Shown here piece by piece: positions 51,457-60,717 of a stretch of DNA of 64,000 bases. Every line of letters starts with the position of its first letter. The first letter of the stretch is position 1. A program made the translations under genes and the position numbers. Origin of the DNA: Candidatus Levilactobacillus faecigallinarum (lineage in GTDB: Bacteria; Bacillota; Bacilli; Lactobacillales; Lactobacillaceae); assembly GCA_019113985.1 (NCBI GenBank), contig DXGJ01000023.1, positions 1 through 64,000 of the forward strand, in the 5' to 3' direction. Below the pieces are notes generated by a model that had not been told where the DNA came from, made no database searches, and saw only the letters and a program-made list of their open reading frames with translations.

Positions 51457-53157
51457 TTATAAGTCAAAATGATAAGCAGTCACGATTGGCTCGCGGTCAG
51501 TGGTCATGTCGCGGAAGTATTCGTACTCACACAACGCGTTGAACGATCCGGCAACGTTGACCACGTTGGTGTACCCCAGGTTCTGTAGGGCCCGGGTCAC
51601 GTTGTAGCTACGTTTCCCAGTGGCACAGTGGAGATACACCGGATGGTCACGGCTGATTTCCGTTAATCGCTCGCGGAACTGACTCATGGGGATGTTCCGC
51701 GCCGTCACGATGTGGCCACGTTGGTATTCATCCGGTTCCCGGACGTCAATAATGTCGGCCTGATGCGTAACTAGCGGCCGAACCGCGGAAACCGCAACTT
51801 GTCGGTACTCATTATTCAGGAGATTCGTTGCGACTAGCCCCGCGAAGTTCACCGCATTTTTGGTGGTGCTAAATTCCGGTTGGTAACACAATTCCAGGTC
51901 ACCTAAGTCCTCGACAGTGCCGTGCGTCTTCATCAGGGTCGCGATGATATCAATCTGCTTATCTACATCCCCCCTGCCAATGGCTTGGGCACCCAGGATT
52001 TCACCGCTGGGGTCACTAAACACTACTTTTAAATACAGCGGGTGTGCGTCCGGCATCAACCCTACCTTATCGTCAGGAATCACCAGCGCGCTCTTGACCG
52101 GCCAGTGGTTGGCCGCACAGACCGTCACCGGGTAGCCAACCGTCGCTACGTTCAAATCAAATACCGGCAAACACTGCGCGCCGTATAGCCCAGAGTGCCG
52201 CGTTGGTCGCCCATAAACGTGATCGACCGCACGCCGGGCTGCCATCTGCGCCGGCCATGCCAAGCCCATTAAGGTCGCCTGCCGGGTCAGGGCATCGGTC
52301 ACCTCAATGGCATCCCCCACCGCGTAGATGTGTGGCTGATTGGTCTGATAGTTATGGTCGACCCGAAAACCGCCGGTCAGTCCCAGATGAAGGTCGGCCG
52401 TTTGGGCCAAGTCCGTATTCGGCGTGCCACCTGCGGCCATCACAACTGCGGTAGCTGGTACAGTCGTCCCATCCGCCAGCGTAACACCTGACTTGGTGAT
52501 GCCGGTCACCTTAGCGCCCAAATGAACCTTAACATGGTGGTCATGCAATTGCTTATGAACCAACTGAACCAGGTCATCGTCAAGGGTGGTCAACACCTGC
52601 TCATTTTGCTCAATCAAGGTGACCCGATAGCCTGCCCGAGTCAGATTTTCAGCGGTTTCAATCCCAATGAAGCCGCCACCAATCACGGCGACGTGGGTGG
52701 CCTGGTGCTGACGCAAGTAGGTGTCCAAGGCAACAACATCTGTTACGTTTCGCAGAGTAAAAACCTGTTGCCCATCGACGCCCGCAATGCTCTGCGGTCG
52801 GTTAGCCCGGGTGCCCGGTGAGAGGAACAGCTCATCATAGTGGTCCGTGGTCAAATCCCCGGTCTGAACGTTTTGGACTTGAACCGTCTGGGCCTGCGCA
52901 TCAATAGCCACGACCCGATGATTGACGACGGCATCGATGTTATATTGGGCCTTGAACTTTTCGGGCGTCATCATCACCAATTTCGATGCAGACTGCACCG
53001 TGCGCGACAGGTAGTACGGCAATGCGCAGTTCGAGAATCCCACGTCGGGACCCTGTTCATAAATCGTAATCTGTGCTGATTCGTCTAAACGCCGCGCCCG
53101 CGTCGCCACGGAAGCTCCGCCAGCAACACCGCCAACAATTACAATCTTTTTTCCCAT
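51457..53157 (-). CDS. CoA-disulfide reductase with rhodanese domain
   Basis: Flavoenzyme of 566 aa. The FAD site is KIVIVGGVAGGASVATRARR (residues 4-23), the redox-active Cys C44 lies in GFSNCALPYYLS, and the NAD site is AVIGGGFIGIETAENL. After about residue 455 a rhodanese domain follows, with its own active-site loop HCATGKRSYNV. The fusion matches CoADR-RHD proteins that reduce CoA disulfides, per- or polysulfides. GFSNCxLPYY also fits NADH oxidases, but the rhodanese tail favours sulfur chemistry. Single gene. Confidence 0.92.
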   Translation of the reverse strand: MGKKIVIVGGVAGGASVATRARRLDESAQITIYEQGPDVGFSNCALPYYLSRTVQSASKLVMMTPEKFKAQYNIDAVVNHRVVAIDAQAQTVQVQNVQTGDLTTDHYDELFLSPGTRANRPQSIAGVDGQQVFTLRNVTDVVALDTYLRQHQATHVAVIGGGFIGIETAENLTRAGYRVTLIEQNEQVLTTLDDDLVQLVHKQLHDHHVKVHLGAKVTGITKSGVTLADGTTVPATAVVMAAGGTPNTDLAQTADLHLGLTGGFRVDHNYQTNQPHIYAVGDAIEVTDALTRQATLMGLAWPAQMAARRAVDHVYGRPTRHSGLYGAQCLPVFDLNVATVGYPVTVCAANHWPVKSALVIPDDKVGLMPDAHPLYLKVVFSDPSGEILGAQAIGRGDVDKQIDIIATLMKTHGTVEDLGDLELCYQPEFSTTKNAVNFAGLVATNLLNNEYRQVAVSAVRPLVTHQADIIDVREPDEYQRGHIVTARNIPMSQFRERLTEISRDHPVYLHCATGKRSYNVTRALQNLGYTNVVNVAGSFNALCEYEYFRDMTTDREPIVTAYHFDL

Positions 53158-53294
53158 CTTCCACCACTCCTTCGGTTGATTTGTAACCGATTACTTATTG
53201 CCTTCAGTGTACTTGATGAGCCGTTCTGCCCGCAAGTATTCTGATACACCAAAAGACGCCAGAAAATTACTTCTGACGCCTCAACTACATTTAA

Positions 53295-55277
53295 TTAGTG
53301 ATACTGTCGATTCAGCCAAACGCTCATCTGACCATTCAGCCGGTTCGCCCAAGCATAGTAAGGAACCAAGGTTAACTCGGTCTCCGAATTCTCTACACCT
53401 GTACTAACCGGTGCGTAAAGTACTTGTTGATCACTCATCGCGGCTTGCTTATTAGCAGCTACCGTGATGACCCCCACACCGTTTAGTAAAGACTGCTCAT
53501 AATGGTAAGTGGTTTTTGCGTCTGCGGCCACTTGGTATTGCCAAAGTGGCGCTGGATTATCGGCCTCTTCAGCCGCATAGACTATCGGTCCACGCTGAAT
53601 AGCGACCTTGCCAAAATCCGCATTAACACGATTATTAGCTTGCATGAGTTTAACCTGCATGTCTAGTACCAGATCGATATCAGTTGTAGCCGCTTGAATG
53701 TCCAAGTAAATGAACCCATCTTGTACCACTTCAGTACGTACCTGGCCATTGACCGTTAACGTAAACTTCGGTGACCACCCCGGAATTCGAAGCCCCAACT
53801 TAACCGCCTTTTCTTGCGGATTCTTCACAGCATAATGAATGTTACCTTCCCAAGGAAAGTTGTTTGTTTGTGTAATCTGCAACTCATCGGCAAAGGTTGC
53901 TTGATTGGCAATGAACTGATGTGACAGAATCGTTTGACCATCAACTGTGTACAGATATTGATCAACTGATGTAATTAAACGCGCCAAGTTGGCGGGACAG
54001 CAGGCACAACCAAACCAATCGGCCCGGTGGGTCAAAACATGTGATTTATCCGGATTTAATTGACTCTCTACCGGATCAGCCTCCAGCGGATTCACGTAGA
54101 AGAAATGCTTACCGTCCAAGGACATCCCACTTAACGCACCATTAAAGAGTTCCTTTTCAAGAACATCGGCATACTCCCCTTTTGCGTCCAAATGAAGCAT
54201 CTGCCGAGCAAAGAAAGCCATTCCAACCGAAGCACAGGTCTCACCATACATAGTGTCGTTCGGCAAGTCGTAAGCGTAGGTCAACGCCTCACCCTGAGTC
54301 GTTGAACCAATGTTCCCGGTAATGTACATCTGCCGACGAACTAAGTCAGTCCAGAAACGATGACAGGCGTCTAGTAAGTCCTGGTCACCCGTATAGCGCG
54401 CAACATATGCCATCCCCGTGCAGAGATAAACGACCCGAACTGCATGGCCTTGAGGTACCTTTTGATTTTTGATAGGCTCTGCAGCAAGAAAGTAGGTTAA
54501 ATCGGGTTCTCGCATCCCCCGAATGATGTCACGTTCATCGCTGTTCCCATCAATCGCAATCTGCTTGTCAAAGAATTCTGGATCCTGACCACGTTGATTT
54601 AAGAAGTAATGTGCCAACTTCAAGTACTTGTCATTCTGAGTCGCCTCATATAACCGGGTTAGGGCCAATTCAATCTCAGGATGCCCATCAAGCCCCGGAA
54701 TTTTTCCATCTTCGAGGCCAAAATTGCGGTCGATACAATCTGCCATTCTCGTTGCAACATCCAGGGCCTTTTGATTCCCCGTTGCTTGATAATAAGCGAC
54801 CCCGGCTTCGATATAGTGCCCCATCGTATAAAGTTCATGGGACTGCTGGAGCCGTTTAAACTTCCGCTCTGGTGCATCAATTTGGAAATAAGTGGATAAA
54901 TAGCCATCGTCTTCTTGCGCATCGGCAATGAGATTGATCAAATTATCAGTGATTTTTTGCAAGTCAGCATCGGGATGGTAATTAAACGAGTAGGCTGCGG
55001 CTTCCAGCCACTTATACACATCAGTATCCTGGAAGGGAAAACCGTAGTGGTGCCCTTCTTGCTGACCAGCGGCGATTTTTAAGTTAGCGACCGCATGACT
55101 GTTCTTATCCTGGCCATTATTTTGGGGGTCAACCGAGATTGAAATATCCGCTTCGTCGTTCATAACCTGCCATTGGTAGGGTAAAACTTCTTTCACAACC
55201 AGATCTCGGTAACGTTGCCAGAACCCGGATGTGATTTCAACGTGTTTAAGGTGCAGTTTGTTTTCTGTCATTTGCAT
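53295..55277 (-). CDS. GH127 beta-L-arabinofuranosidase
   Basis: Enzyme of 660 aa of the HypBA1 type, removing beta-L-arabinofuranosyl units as found in extensin and hydroxyproline-linked arabino-oligosaccharides. The predicted zinc and catalytic residues are present: E330 (TTQGEALTY), E346 and C348 (MYGETCAS), and the C426-C427 pair (WFGCACCPANLAR), matching E322, E338, C340, C417 and C418 of HypBA1. An alpha/alpha barrel is followed by beta-sandwich domains. No signal peptide. Last gene of the GH31-small protein-GPH-GH127 operon. The start may be M1 or M3. Confidence 0.94.
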   Translation of the reverse strand: MQMTENKLHLKHVEITSGFWQRYRDLVVKEVLPYQWQVMNDEADISISVDPQNNGQDKNSHAVANLKIAAGQQEGHHYGFPFQDTDVYKWLEAAAYSFNYHPDADLQKITDNLINLIADAQEDDGYLSTYFQIDAPERKFKRLQQSHELYTMGHYIEAGVAYYQATGNQKALDVATRMADCIDRNFGLEDGKIPGLDGHPEIELALTRLYEATQNDKYLKLAHYFLNQRGQDPEFFDKQIAIDGNSDERDIIRGMREPDLTYFLAAEPIKNQKVPQGHAVRVVYLCTGMAYVARYTGDQDLLDACHRFWTDLVRRQMYITGNIGSTTQGEALTYAYDLPNDTMYGETCASVGMAFFARQMLHLDAKGEYADVLEKELFNGALSGMSLDGKHFFYVNPLEADPVESQLNPDKSHVLTHRADWFGCACCPANLARLITSVDQYLYTVDGQTILSHQFIANQATFADELQITQTNNFPWEGNIHYAVKNPQEKAVKLGLRIPGWSPKFTLTVNGQVRTEVVQDGFIYLDIQAATTDIDLVLDMQVKLMQANNRVNADFGKVAIQRGPIVYAAEEADNPAPLWQYQVAADAKTTYHYEQSLLNGVGVITVAANKQAAMSDQQVLYAPVSTGVENSETELTLVPYYAWANRLNGQMSVWLNRQYH

Positions 55278-55384
55278 AGTCCTTGCTTCCTTTCAGTCTT
55301 TCAGTCTTAATTTTAGTTTCAAAACCAAGAATCCCAAGGATAGAAGTAATCGTGCCCTAATCCTAATTTTATCTGCTTTTCAGA

Positions 55385-56800
55385 TTAGTTATTATCAGCA
55401 ACCGTAGCTTCTTCCTGAGCCCGCCGTTCTGCCAATTCTTCGGTAACAACCGGTTCATGCTTTTCCCACTTACGATAGAAAACCATGCACAGAGCACTAA
55501 GCGCGTAAATGATAACGGGAACCCAGACAAACGTGAAACTGATAGCTGACAAGCTTTCACCAGTTTGAACAGCCTTAGCCGCCGTAAACCCAAACGCAGC
55601 TAAGATTCTTGCAGCAATAAATGAACCAATCCCAGATCCCATCTGGATACAGAATGATGCACCCATCGCGGTTAAGAAGCCATTCGCACGAATACCATTT
55701 TTCCATTCCCCAAAGTCAACGGTATCACCGACCATTGAGAAAAACATCGTCATGGCCGAGCCAGAACCGATGCAGGCTAAGCACCAGCCAACTAACGCTG
55801 AGGTCACGTTGGCACCGGCCAGTCCAATCCAAACTTGACCAACCATAGTCATTGCTAACATCAGGATAGTGGTTCCCCATTTATGTAAGTACTTTACGAC
55901 AAAGGGCACCGAGGCCATCCCAATGATTTGAATAATGGAAAAACCATTAAAGATTGAAATCAAACTCTTGTTATCTAAATTGTATTGGAAGTAGTATGGC
56001 AGTGCTGCGTTACGAGCGGAGTAAGCCGTCCACAAAAGCAGGTTAGCCAAAACAATCAAGACCCACGGCCAATTATTCTTAGTTGCCCTAACACTTTCAC
56101 GAATCGTAATAATCTTTTCTTCGCCAATATTCTTTTCTCGCATATCCAGAAAGGCAATCATTAGGACAATGAACGCAATGACTGCATACAACCCTACGGC
56201 CAAAGACCAACCGCGGCGTTCATTCCCATTCCCCAGCACAGACGCTAATGGCATAACAAACGTAACAGCAAAGAAATTCCCAACGTTCCCTAGAACCATC
56301 CGAATGGAGTTCGCAGAGGTTCGTTCGTCCGAGTTAGCCGAGAGGTTTGGCAATACCGACGTAATCGGTGTTGATAATGCCGTGTAAGTTAATTCAGCAA
56401 TGATGTACATAGCACCAGCATAGATGATCTTTGCCGTGCTACCTAACGCCGGCGTGGTGAACAGTAACCAAACCGAAATCGTAAATGGCAAGGCCATCCA
56501 GAGGAACCATGGTCGGTTCTTCCCATACTTACTATGAGTATGATCCACCAGAACCCCCATAACTGGTGCTCCTAGCGCATCAATAAACCGTCCCAGAAGT
56601 AGCAAGGCACCAGCGGTCCCAACATCTAGACCAAAGACGTTGGTGAAGAAATACAACATGTAAGAGCCAATCAAAGTATACAGCAGATTCCCTGCCATAT
56701 CGGTGAACCCATACGTTAACTTTCTATGAAACGGTAGTTTGTCACCGGCAAGCATTGCTTGAGCAGCGGCAACATTTTGGTCTGTATTGTTCGAACTCAT
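55385..56800 (-). CDS. GPH-family glycoside symporter (second copy)
   Basis: Symporter of 471 aa with 12 membrane segments: DALGAPVMGVLVDHTHSKYGKNRPWFLWMA and MVGDTVDFGEWKNGIRANGF. It is similar across its length to the symporter at 29756 and likewise sits with glycosidases. Likely cargo is a disaccharide or short oligosaccharide cut by GH31 or GH127. Confidence 0.92.
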   Translation of the reverse strand: MSSNNTDQNVAAAQAMLAGDKLPFHRKLTYGFTDMAGNLLYTLIGSYMLYFFTNVFGLDVGTAGALLLLGRFIDALGAPVMGVLVDHTHSKYGKNRPWFLWMALPFTISVWLLFTTPALGSTAKIIYAGAMYIIAELTYTALSTPITSVLPNLSANSDERTSANSIRMVLGNVGNFFAVTFVMPLASVLGNGNERRGWSLAVGLYAVIAFIVLMIAFLDMREKNIGEEKIITIRESVRATKNNWPWVLIVLANLLLWTAYSARNAALPYYFQYNLDNKSLISIFNGFSIIQIIGMASVPFVVKYLHKWGTTILMLAMTMVGQVWIGLAGANVTSALVGWCLACIGSGSAMTMFFSMVGDTVDFGEWKNGIRANGFLTAMGASFCIQMGSGIGSFIAARILAAFGFTAAKAVQTGESLSAISFTFVWVPVIIYALSALCMVFYRKWEKHEPVVTEELAERRAQEEATVADNN

Positions 56801-56845
56801 TTTAAAAACCCTCCATCCATAATATAGAATTAAAACGATGCACCG

Positions 56846-57046
56846 TTATTTATCCGAAATTCTTTTTTTACTATCGTGGGCGAGACTCACATAAATAATA
56901 ATCATAAGTAGCGTTCCCCCGATAATCGTCATGAGATTATTGGGAATTGTATGATCAGCAACCTTCCAGGCTAACCCGATAAAAATAATCTGTAGAATCC
57001 ACGTAATCAGCGATTGACTAGCAAATAACTTTCCAAATAACTTCAT
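56846..57046 (-). CDS. Small membrane protein, 66 aa
   Basis: Two hydrophobic segments (ITWILQIIFIGLAWKVA and MTIIGGTLLMIIIYVSLA) and a basic tail (HDSKKRISDK). GGGAGG precedes the ATG at 57046. It lies between the GH31 and GPH genes on the same strand, so it is co-transcribed. It may be a carrier accessory; function unknown. Confidence 0.75.
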   Translation of the reverse strand: MKLFGKLFASQSLITWILQIIFIGLAWKVADHTIPNNLMTIIGGTLLMIIIYVSLAHDSKKRISDK

Positions 57047-57130
57047 TTTTAACGCTCCTCCCAATAACTCAACACAAGTCCACCTTTATGAACACCCTAA
57101 CAACTGATTTTAATTCCGGGAGCACTCGTC

Positions 57131-59185
57131 TTATTTCAGGGCCTCAAAAGCTGACATCAACGTTTCGGCGTCAGACTGACGAATATAAACTGGAAGTTTA
57201 TCAATTGGCGTTTGTGCATTGATGGTTTGACCACCCGGTAATACCGCACCAGTCATCGCATCAACCCAACTATTTCCAGCAGGCAAATAAACTTGTCGCT
57301 GAACCGATTTTTCATGTAACACAGGGGCTACCAGAATTGCATCACCAAACAGGAATTCATCTTCAACCGTCCAAGCGGTTTCATCATGACTGTAGTTATA
57401 AAATAGTGGGCGGATCACCGGCGTTCCCTTTTCATGTGCTGCTTGCATTTGAACCCGAATATAGTCTTTTAGGTTTTCTCGCAGGACCATGTATTTCTTC
57501 ATAATCGCATACGTTTGTTCCCCATACGCCCATGGTTCAGTCGGTCCACCCGATGGCATCTTGCCGCCACCCGTTTGACTGAGTGGTACTGTATGTGGCT
57601 CACGATCACCGTGCATCCGCATAACCGGACAAAATGTTGCAAATTCAAACCAGCGCGTTACTAATTCTCGGAAATCTTCGTTATCATCAACACCACCATG
57701 AAACCCGCCAATATCAGTCGTCCACCAAGGAATACCAGCAATTCCCATGTTTAGTCCAATTGCCAATTGATTTCGAAGTGACTGAAAACTTGAATCAATA
57801 TCACCAGACCATACTAATGCACCGTACTTTTGGCTGCCCGCCCAAGCACACCGGACGAGGTTGATGACATCCTGCTTCCCACTTTCCTTCTGCCCATCGT
57901 AAATGGCTTTGGCATAACCAACTGGATAAGTATTACCAACTTGGAGATTACTACCATTGGTATAACGATAGTTGTCAAAATCGTAGACCGTGTATTCTGG
58001 CTCGGCTTCATCTAACCAGAATAGGTCAACTCCTTTATCCTGATAATTTTTCTTCAGTAATTGCCAAATATATTTCTGCGCGTCTGGATTGGTAAAATCA
58101 ACAAACCCATTATTTCCCAGGAAATTCATCGTAATGGGTACACCTCGCTCGGTTTGAACTAAGTAACCCTTTTCTTGCATTTCTTGATAATGTGAACTGG
58201 TCTCATCAATCGTTGGCCAAACCGATACCATCAGTTTGATGCCCATACCATGAAGCTCTTTAATCATCTGTTCTGGATTTGGCCAGTACTCTTTATCAAA
58301 CGTGAACTCACCAGACCTCGGCCAATGGAAGTAGTCAATCACGATAACGCTAATTGGCAGGTGCCGGCGTTTGAATTCCCGGGCGGCTTCCAGCAATTCT
58401 GTTTGCGTTCGATACCGTAATTTACATTGCCAATACCCCATGGCAAAATCTGGCATCATGGGTACTTTCCCGGTCACAGCGGCATATTGTTCCTCAATAT
58501 CACTTGGCTGATCACCACATGTTACCCAATAATCCAGCTCTTTCGTCGACAGTGCATGCCATTCCGTCACGTTCTTAGCGAAATCAACATCGCCAATAGC
58601 TGGGTTGTTCCAAAGCAGACCATAGCCTTTATTCGAGAGGACAAAGGGCACACTAGCTTGTGAGTTACGATGAGCTAGTTCTAGTTTGGCATTCTTCAAA
58701 TTTAAGAAATCCTGTTGGTACTGGCCCATCCCAAACAACTTCTCATGAGGGTCGGATTCAAATCTCGCCTTAAGTTCAAAATCGCCACCCATTATTGGCC
58801 TGAATTCTCGCGAGTCAATGTTCAAGGCACTATTGAAGTGCTCAACGGTTTCTTTATCAATCCCCGCAGACATATCGCTAATCCGATTCCGCTGATATCC
58901 CTTCAAGAGTAATTCACCATTTTGATTATAAAAACTAAGATTCTTGAAAGCATCAATTTTGGCAGTTAACTTCCCATTAGTGATTGTGCCCTTGCGTTGC
59001 CCTTCATCTACTGCCACAACCGCTTGCTGTGTCGCCACGGGTTCGCTTAAAGCATTGTTTCGTCCGGTGTATGCCGCATACTTGCTACTTCTGACCCGAA
59101 AACTGTTTTCCCCCCAGGGTCTAACTTCTAACAGTTCATGCCCATTTCTCAAATACAAGCAATTATTATCTTCATAAATCATCAT
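57131..59185 (-). CDS. GH31 alpha-xylosidase-like glycosidase
   Basis: Retaining alpha-glycosidase of about 684 aa. The nucleophile is the Asp in FWLDEAEPE (about D394 in the ORF numbering) and the acid/base the Asp in WSGDIDSSF (about D464). The family also shows VIVIDYFHWPRSGEFTFDKEYWP. The sequence fits the alpha-xylosidase branch more than alpha-glucosidase, so isoprimeverose or a related xyloside is likely, but this is by recognition only. First gene of its operon, with AAGGAG 5 nt before the ATG at 59185; ATG 59182 is also possible. Confidence 0.9.
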   Translation of the reverse strand: MMIYEDNNCLYLRNGHELLEVRPWGENSFRVRSSKYAAYTGRNNALSEPVATQQAVVAVDEGQRKGTITNGKLTAKIDAFKNLSFYNQNGELLLKGYQRNRISDMSAGIDKETVEHFNSALNIDSREFRPIMGGDFELKARFESDPHEKLFGMGQYQQDFLNLKNAKLELAHRNSQASVPFVLSNKGYGLLWNNPAIGDVDFAKNVTEWHALSTKELDYWVTCGDQPSDIEEQYAAVTGKVPMMPDFAMGYWQCKLRYRTQTELLEAAREFKRRHLPISVIVIDYFHWPRSGEFTFDKEYWPNPEQMIKELHGMGIKLMVSVWPTIDETSSHYQEMQEKGYLVQTERGVPITMNFLGNNGFVDFTNPDAQKYIWQLLKKNYQDKGVDLFWLDEAEPEYTVYDFDNYRYTNGSNLQVGNTYPVGYAKAIYDGQKESGKQDVINLVRCAWAGSQKYGALVWSGDIDSSFQSLRNQLAIGLNMGIAGIPWWTTDIGGFHGGVDDNEDFRELVTRWFEFATFCPVMRMHGDREPHTVPLSQTGGGKMPSGGPTEPWAYGEQTYAIMKKYMVLRENLKDYIRVQMQAAHEKGTPVIRPLFYNYSHDETAWTVEDEFLFGDAILVAPVLHEKSVQRQVYLPAGNSWVDAMTGAVLPGGQTINAQTPIDKLPVYIRQSDAETLMSAFEALK

Positions 59186-59243
59186 GCTCACTCCTTTTTT
59201 TATATACCTACGAATACCTTTATCGGCGATCCGTCCAGACTGC

Positions 59244-59304
59244 AGGTAAGCGCTTACAACTATTAATACTAACGCTTTACAGGCCTTCCAGAAACTAATA
59301 AAAT
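59244..59304 (+). promoter_or_regulatory. Divergent GH31/AraC control region with cre
   Basis: The cre GGTAAGCGCTTACA (59244-59257; TGTAAGCGCTTACC on the other strand) lies between the divergent genes. The AraC promoter is TTTACA (59276-59281), a 17-nt spacer and TAAAAT (59299-59304). I could not place the GH31 promoter with confidence. Confidence 0.7.
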
Positions 59305-59344
59305 GAGCATAAAGGTATCCATATTAAAAGTGGGGGTATCCATT

Positions 59345-60226
59345 ATGAATGAAAAAGTATACAAATTTTTATTATACGAACCCGTTACATTTTTTAAGGC
59401 CGGCCAGTACTTTGCTGATGCTGGTTGGCGCCACAAAGACATCACAAATGATGGCGATTATGAACTATTTATTATGCTATCCGGAAACGCTTTTATTCAG
59501 ATTGGTGACGTCAAGTACGCCTTATCCGAACATGATTGTCTCCTCATTCCACCGCATATTCGGCACATTGGTTATCAAGGTTCTTCGAACGGGACAGTCT
59601 ACTACTGGATGCACTTCTTCCCTAGTGGTACAGTCACAACCGCCTACACCGTTAACTTAGCGGGAAAAGCTGCTGAAATTACACTACCTCAGAAATTTAA
59701 GCCAACGAATTTTGAACGGTTAGCACTTCTCATTCGTCAGCTACTCGATAGTGCTAATGATAAAAATTCATCAGCATTGGCAACGAACTACTTTATTTCA
59801 AGCATTCTGATTGAGTTGTCCCATCAGTTTATTATGACTACTCGACCTACTTCCAAGTCCTCCAGTCGATTTGAACTGATAAAGAATTGGATTCGAATCC
59901 ATAGCCACGAAAACTTAACAGTTGCCCGAACCGCAGCTGAGTTTCAAATGACACCCGTCTATCTGACGCAGTTATTCAAAACGTACGAGGGAATAACGAC
60001 TATTCACTTTATTAATTCAATCAAAATCAATCAAGCTCAGGAACTATTGTTAACTACGGATAAATCAGTAAAAACTGTCGCACTCGAACTAGGTTTTCGT
60101 AACGAGAAGTACTTTCTCCGAGTCTTTAAAAATATGACGTCATTGACGCCTACCCAGTTCAGAAACTCCTATGCGAAAACCTACCTCAATAACAGTGAAG
60201 TTGATCCAAGCATTCCTAAGCCTTAA
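59345..60226 (+). CDS. AraC-family regulator divergent from GH31 operon
   Basis: Regulator of 293 aa: a cupin-like sensor (DYELFIMLSGNAFIQIGDVKYALSEHDCLLIPPHIRHIGY, then YYWMHFFP) and a C-terminal AraC domain (NLTVARTAAEFQMTPVYLTQLFKTYEGITTIHFINSIKINQAQELL; VKTVALELGFRNEKYFLRVFKNMTSLTPTQFR). GTGGGGG precedes the ATG at 59345. It probably activates the GH31-GPH-GH127 operon. Confidence 0.92.
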   Translation: MNEKVYKFLLYEPVTFFKAGQYFADAGWRHKDITNDGDYELFIMLSGNAFIQIGDVKYALSEHDCLLIPPHIRHIGYQGSSNGTVYYWMHFFPSGTVTTAYTVNLAGKAAEITLPQKFKPTNFERLALLIRQLLDSANDKNSSALATNYFISSILIELSHQFIMTTRPTSKSSSRFELIKNWIRIHSHENLTVARTAAEFQMTPVYLTQLFKTYEGITTIHFINSIKINQAQELLLTTDKSVKTVALELGFRNEKYFLRVFKNMTSLTPTQFRNSYAKTYLNNSEVDPSIPKP

Positions 60227-60504
60227 ACTCTCAATTGCTGGCCAGTGAGAAGTCCTGAAATCAGTCGAATTTGCAATGTACTGCTAAATCCATCTGTAAC
60301 GGTTGACGCTTTAGCGAGATACTCAGCTGCTACTCATTTCTAACAACTGATTACATTGAGATGAATTCTGTATTCTGCCTAAGCTTATAAGTAAGACCCC
60401 CAATTTAAAACGACGAGTAACCTTTATCACCGGTAATACAAACACGCACGTCAACCATCAAAATATAGACTCAATGGCTTTTAATTCTTGTTTATGGCTT
60501 TTAT

Positions 60505-60518
60505 AGTAAGCGTTTCCA
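60505..60518 (+). promoter_or_regulatory. cre-like site upstream of the second AraC gene
   Basis: AGTAAGCGTTTCCA (TGGAAACGCTTACT on the other strand) agrees well with the CcpA consensus. It lies about 200 bp before the start codon. Confidence 0.55.
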
Positions 60519-60550
60519 GATACGGATAAAAGGTCTATAATAGCAAAAGA

Positions 60551-60696
60551 AGTGTTGATATCCGACTATTTCTGTTTCTGATATTGTATTATTCAGAATT
60601 TTTCAAAGCTTACATAGTAGTTATTGTATATTTAGTGTTCATATCCGACCTGTCAAATCCAACTTAACAATCGATTATAGGGTGTCATTTTCCGAC
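60551..60696 (+). repeat. Direct repeats upstream of the second AraC gene
   Basis: AGTGTTGATATCCGAC (60551-60566) and AGTGTTCATATCCGAC (60634-60649) differ at one base and lie 83 bp apart. A weaker copy, GTGTCATTTTCCGAC, is at 60682-60696. Direct repeats of this size are the usual AraC-family sites, so autoregulation is likely. The rest of 60227-60717 is A/T-rich with no gene. Confidence 0.6.
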
Positions 60697-60717
60697 ATCA
60701 GATTGGAGGCATACCGT

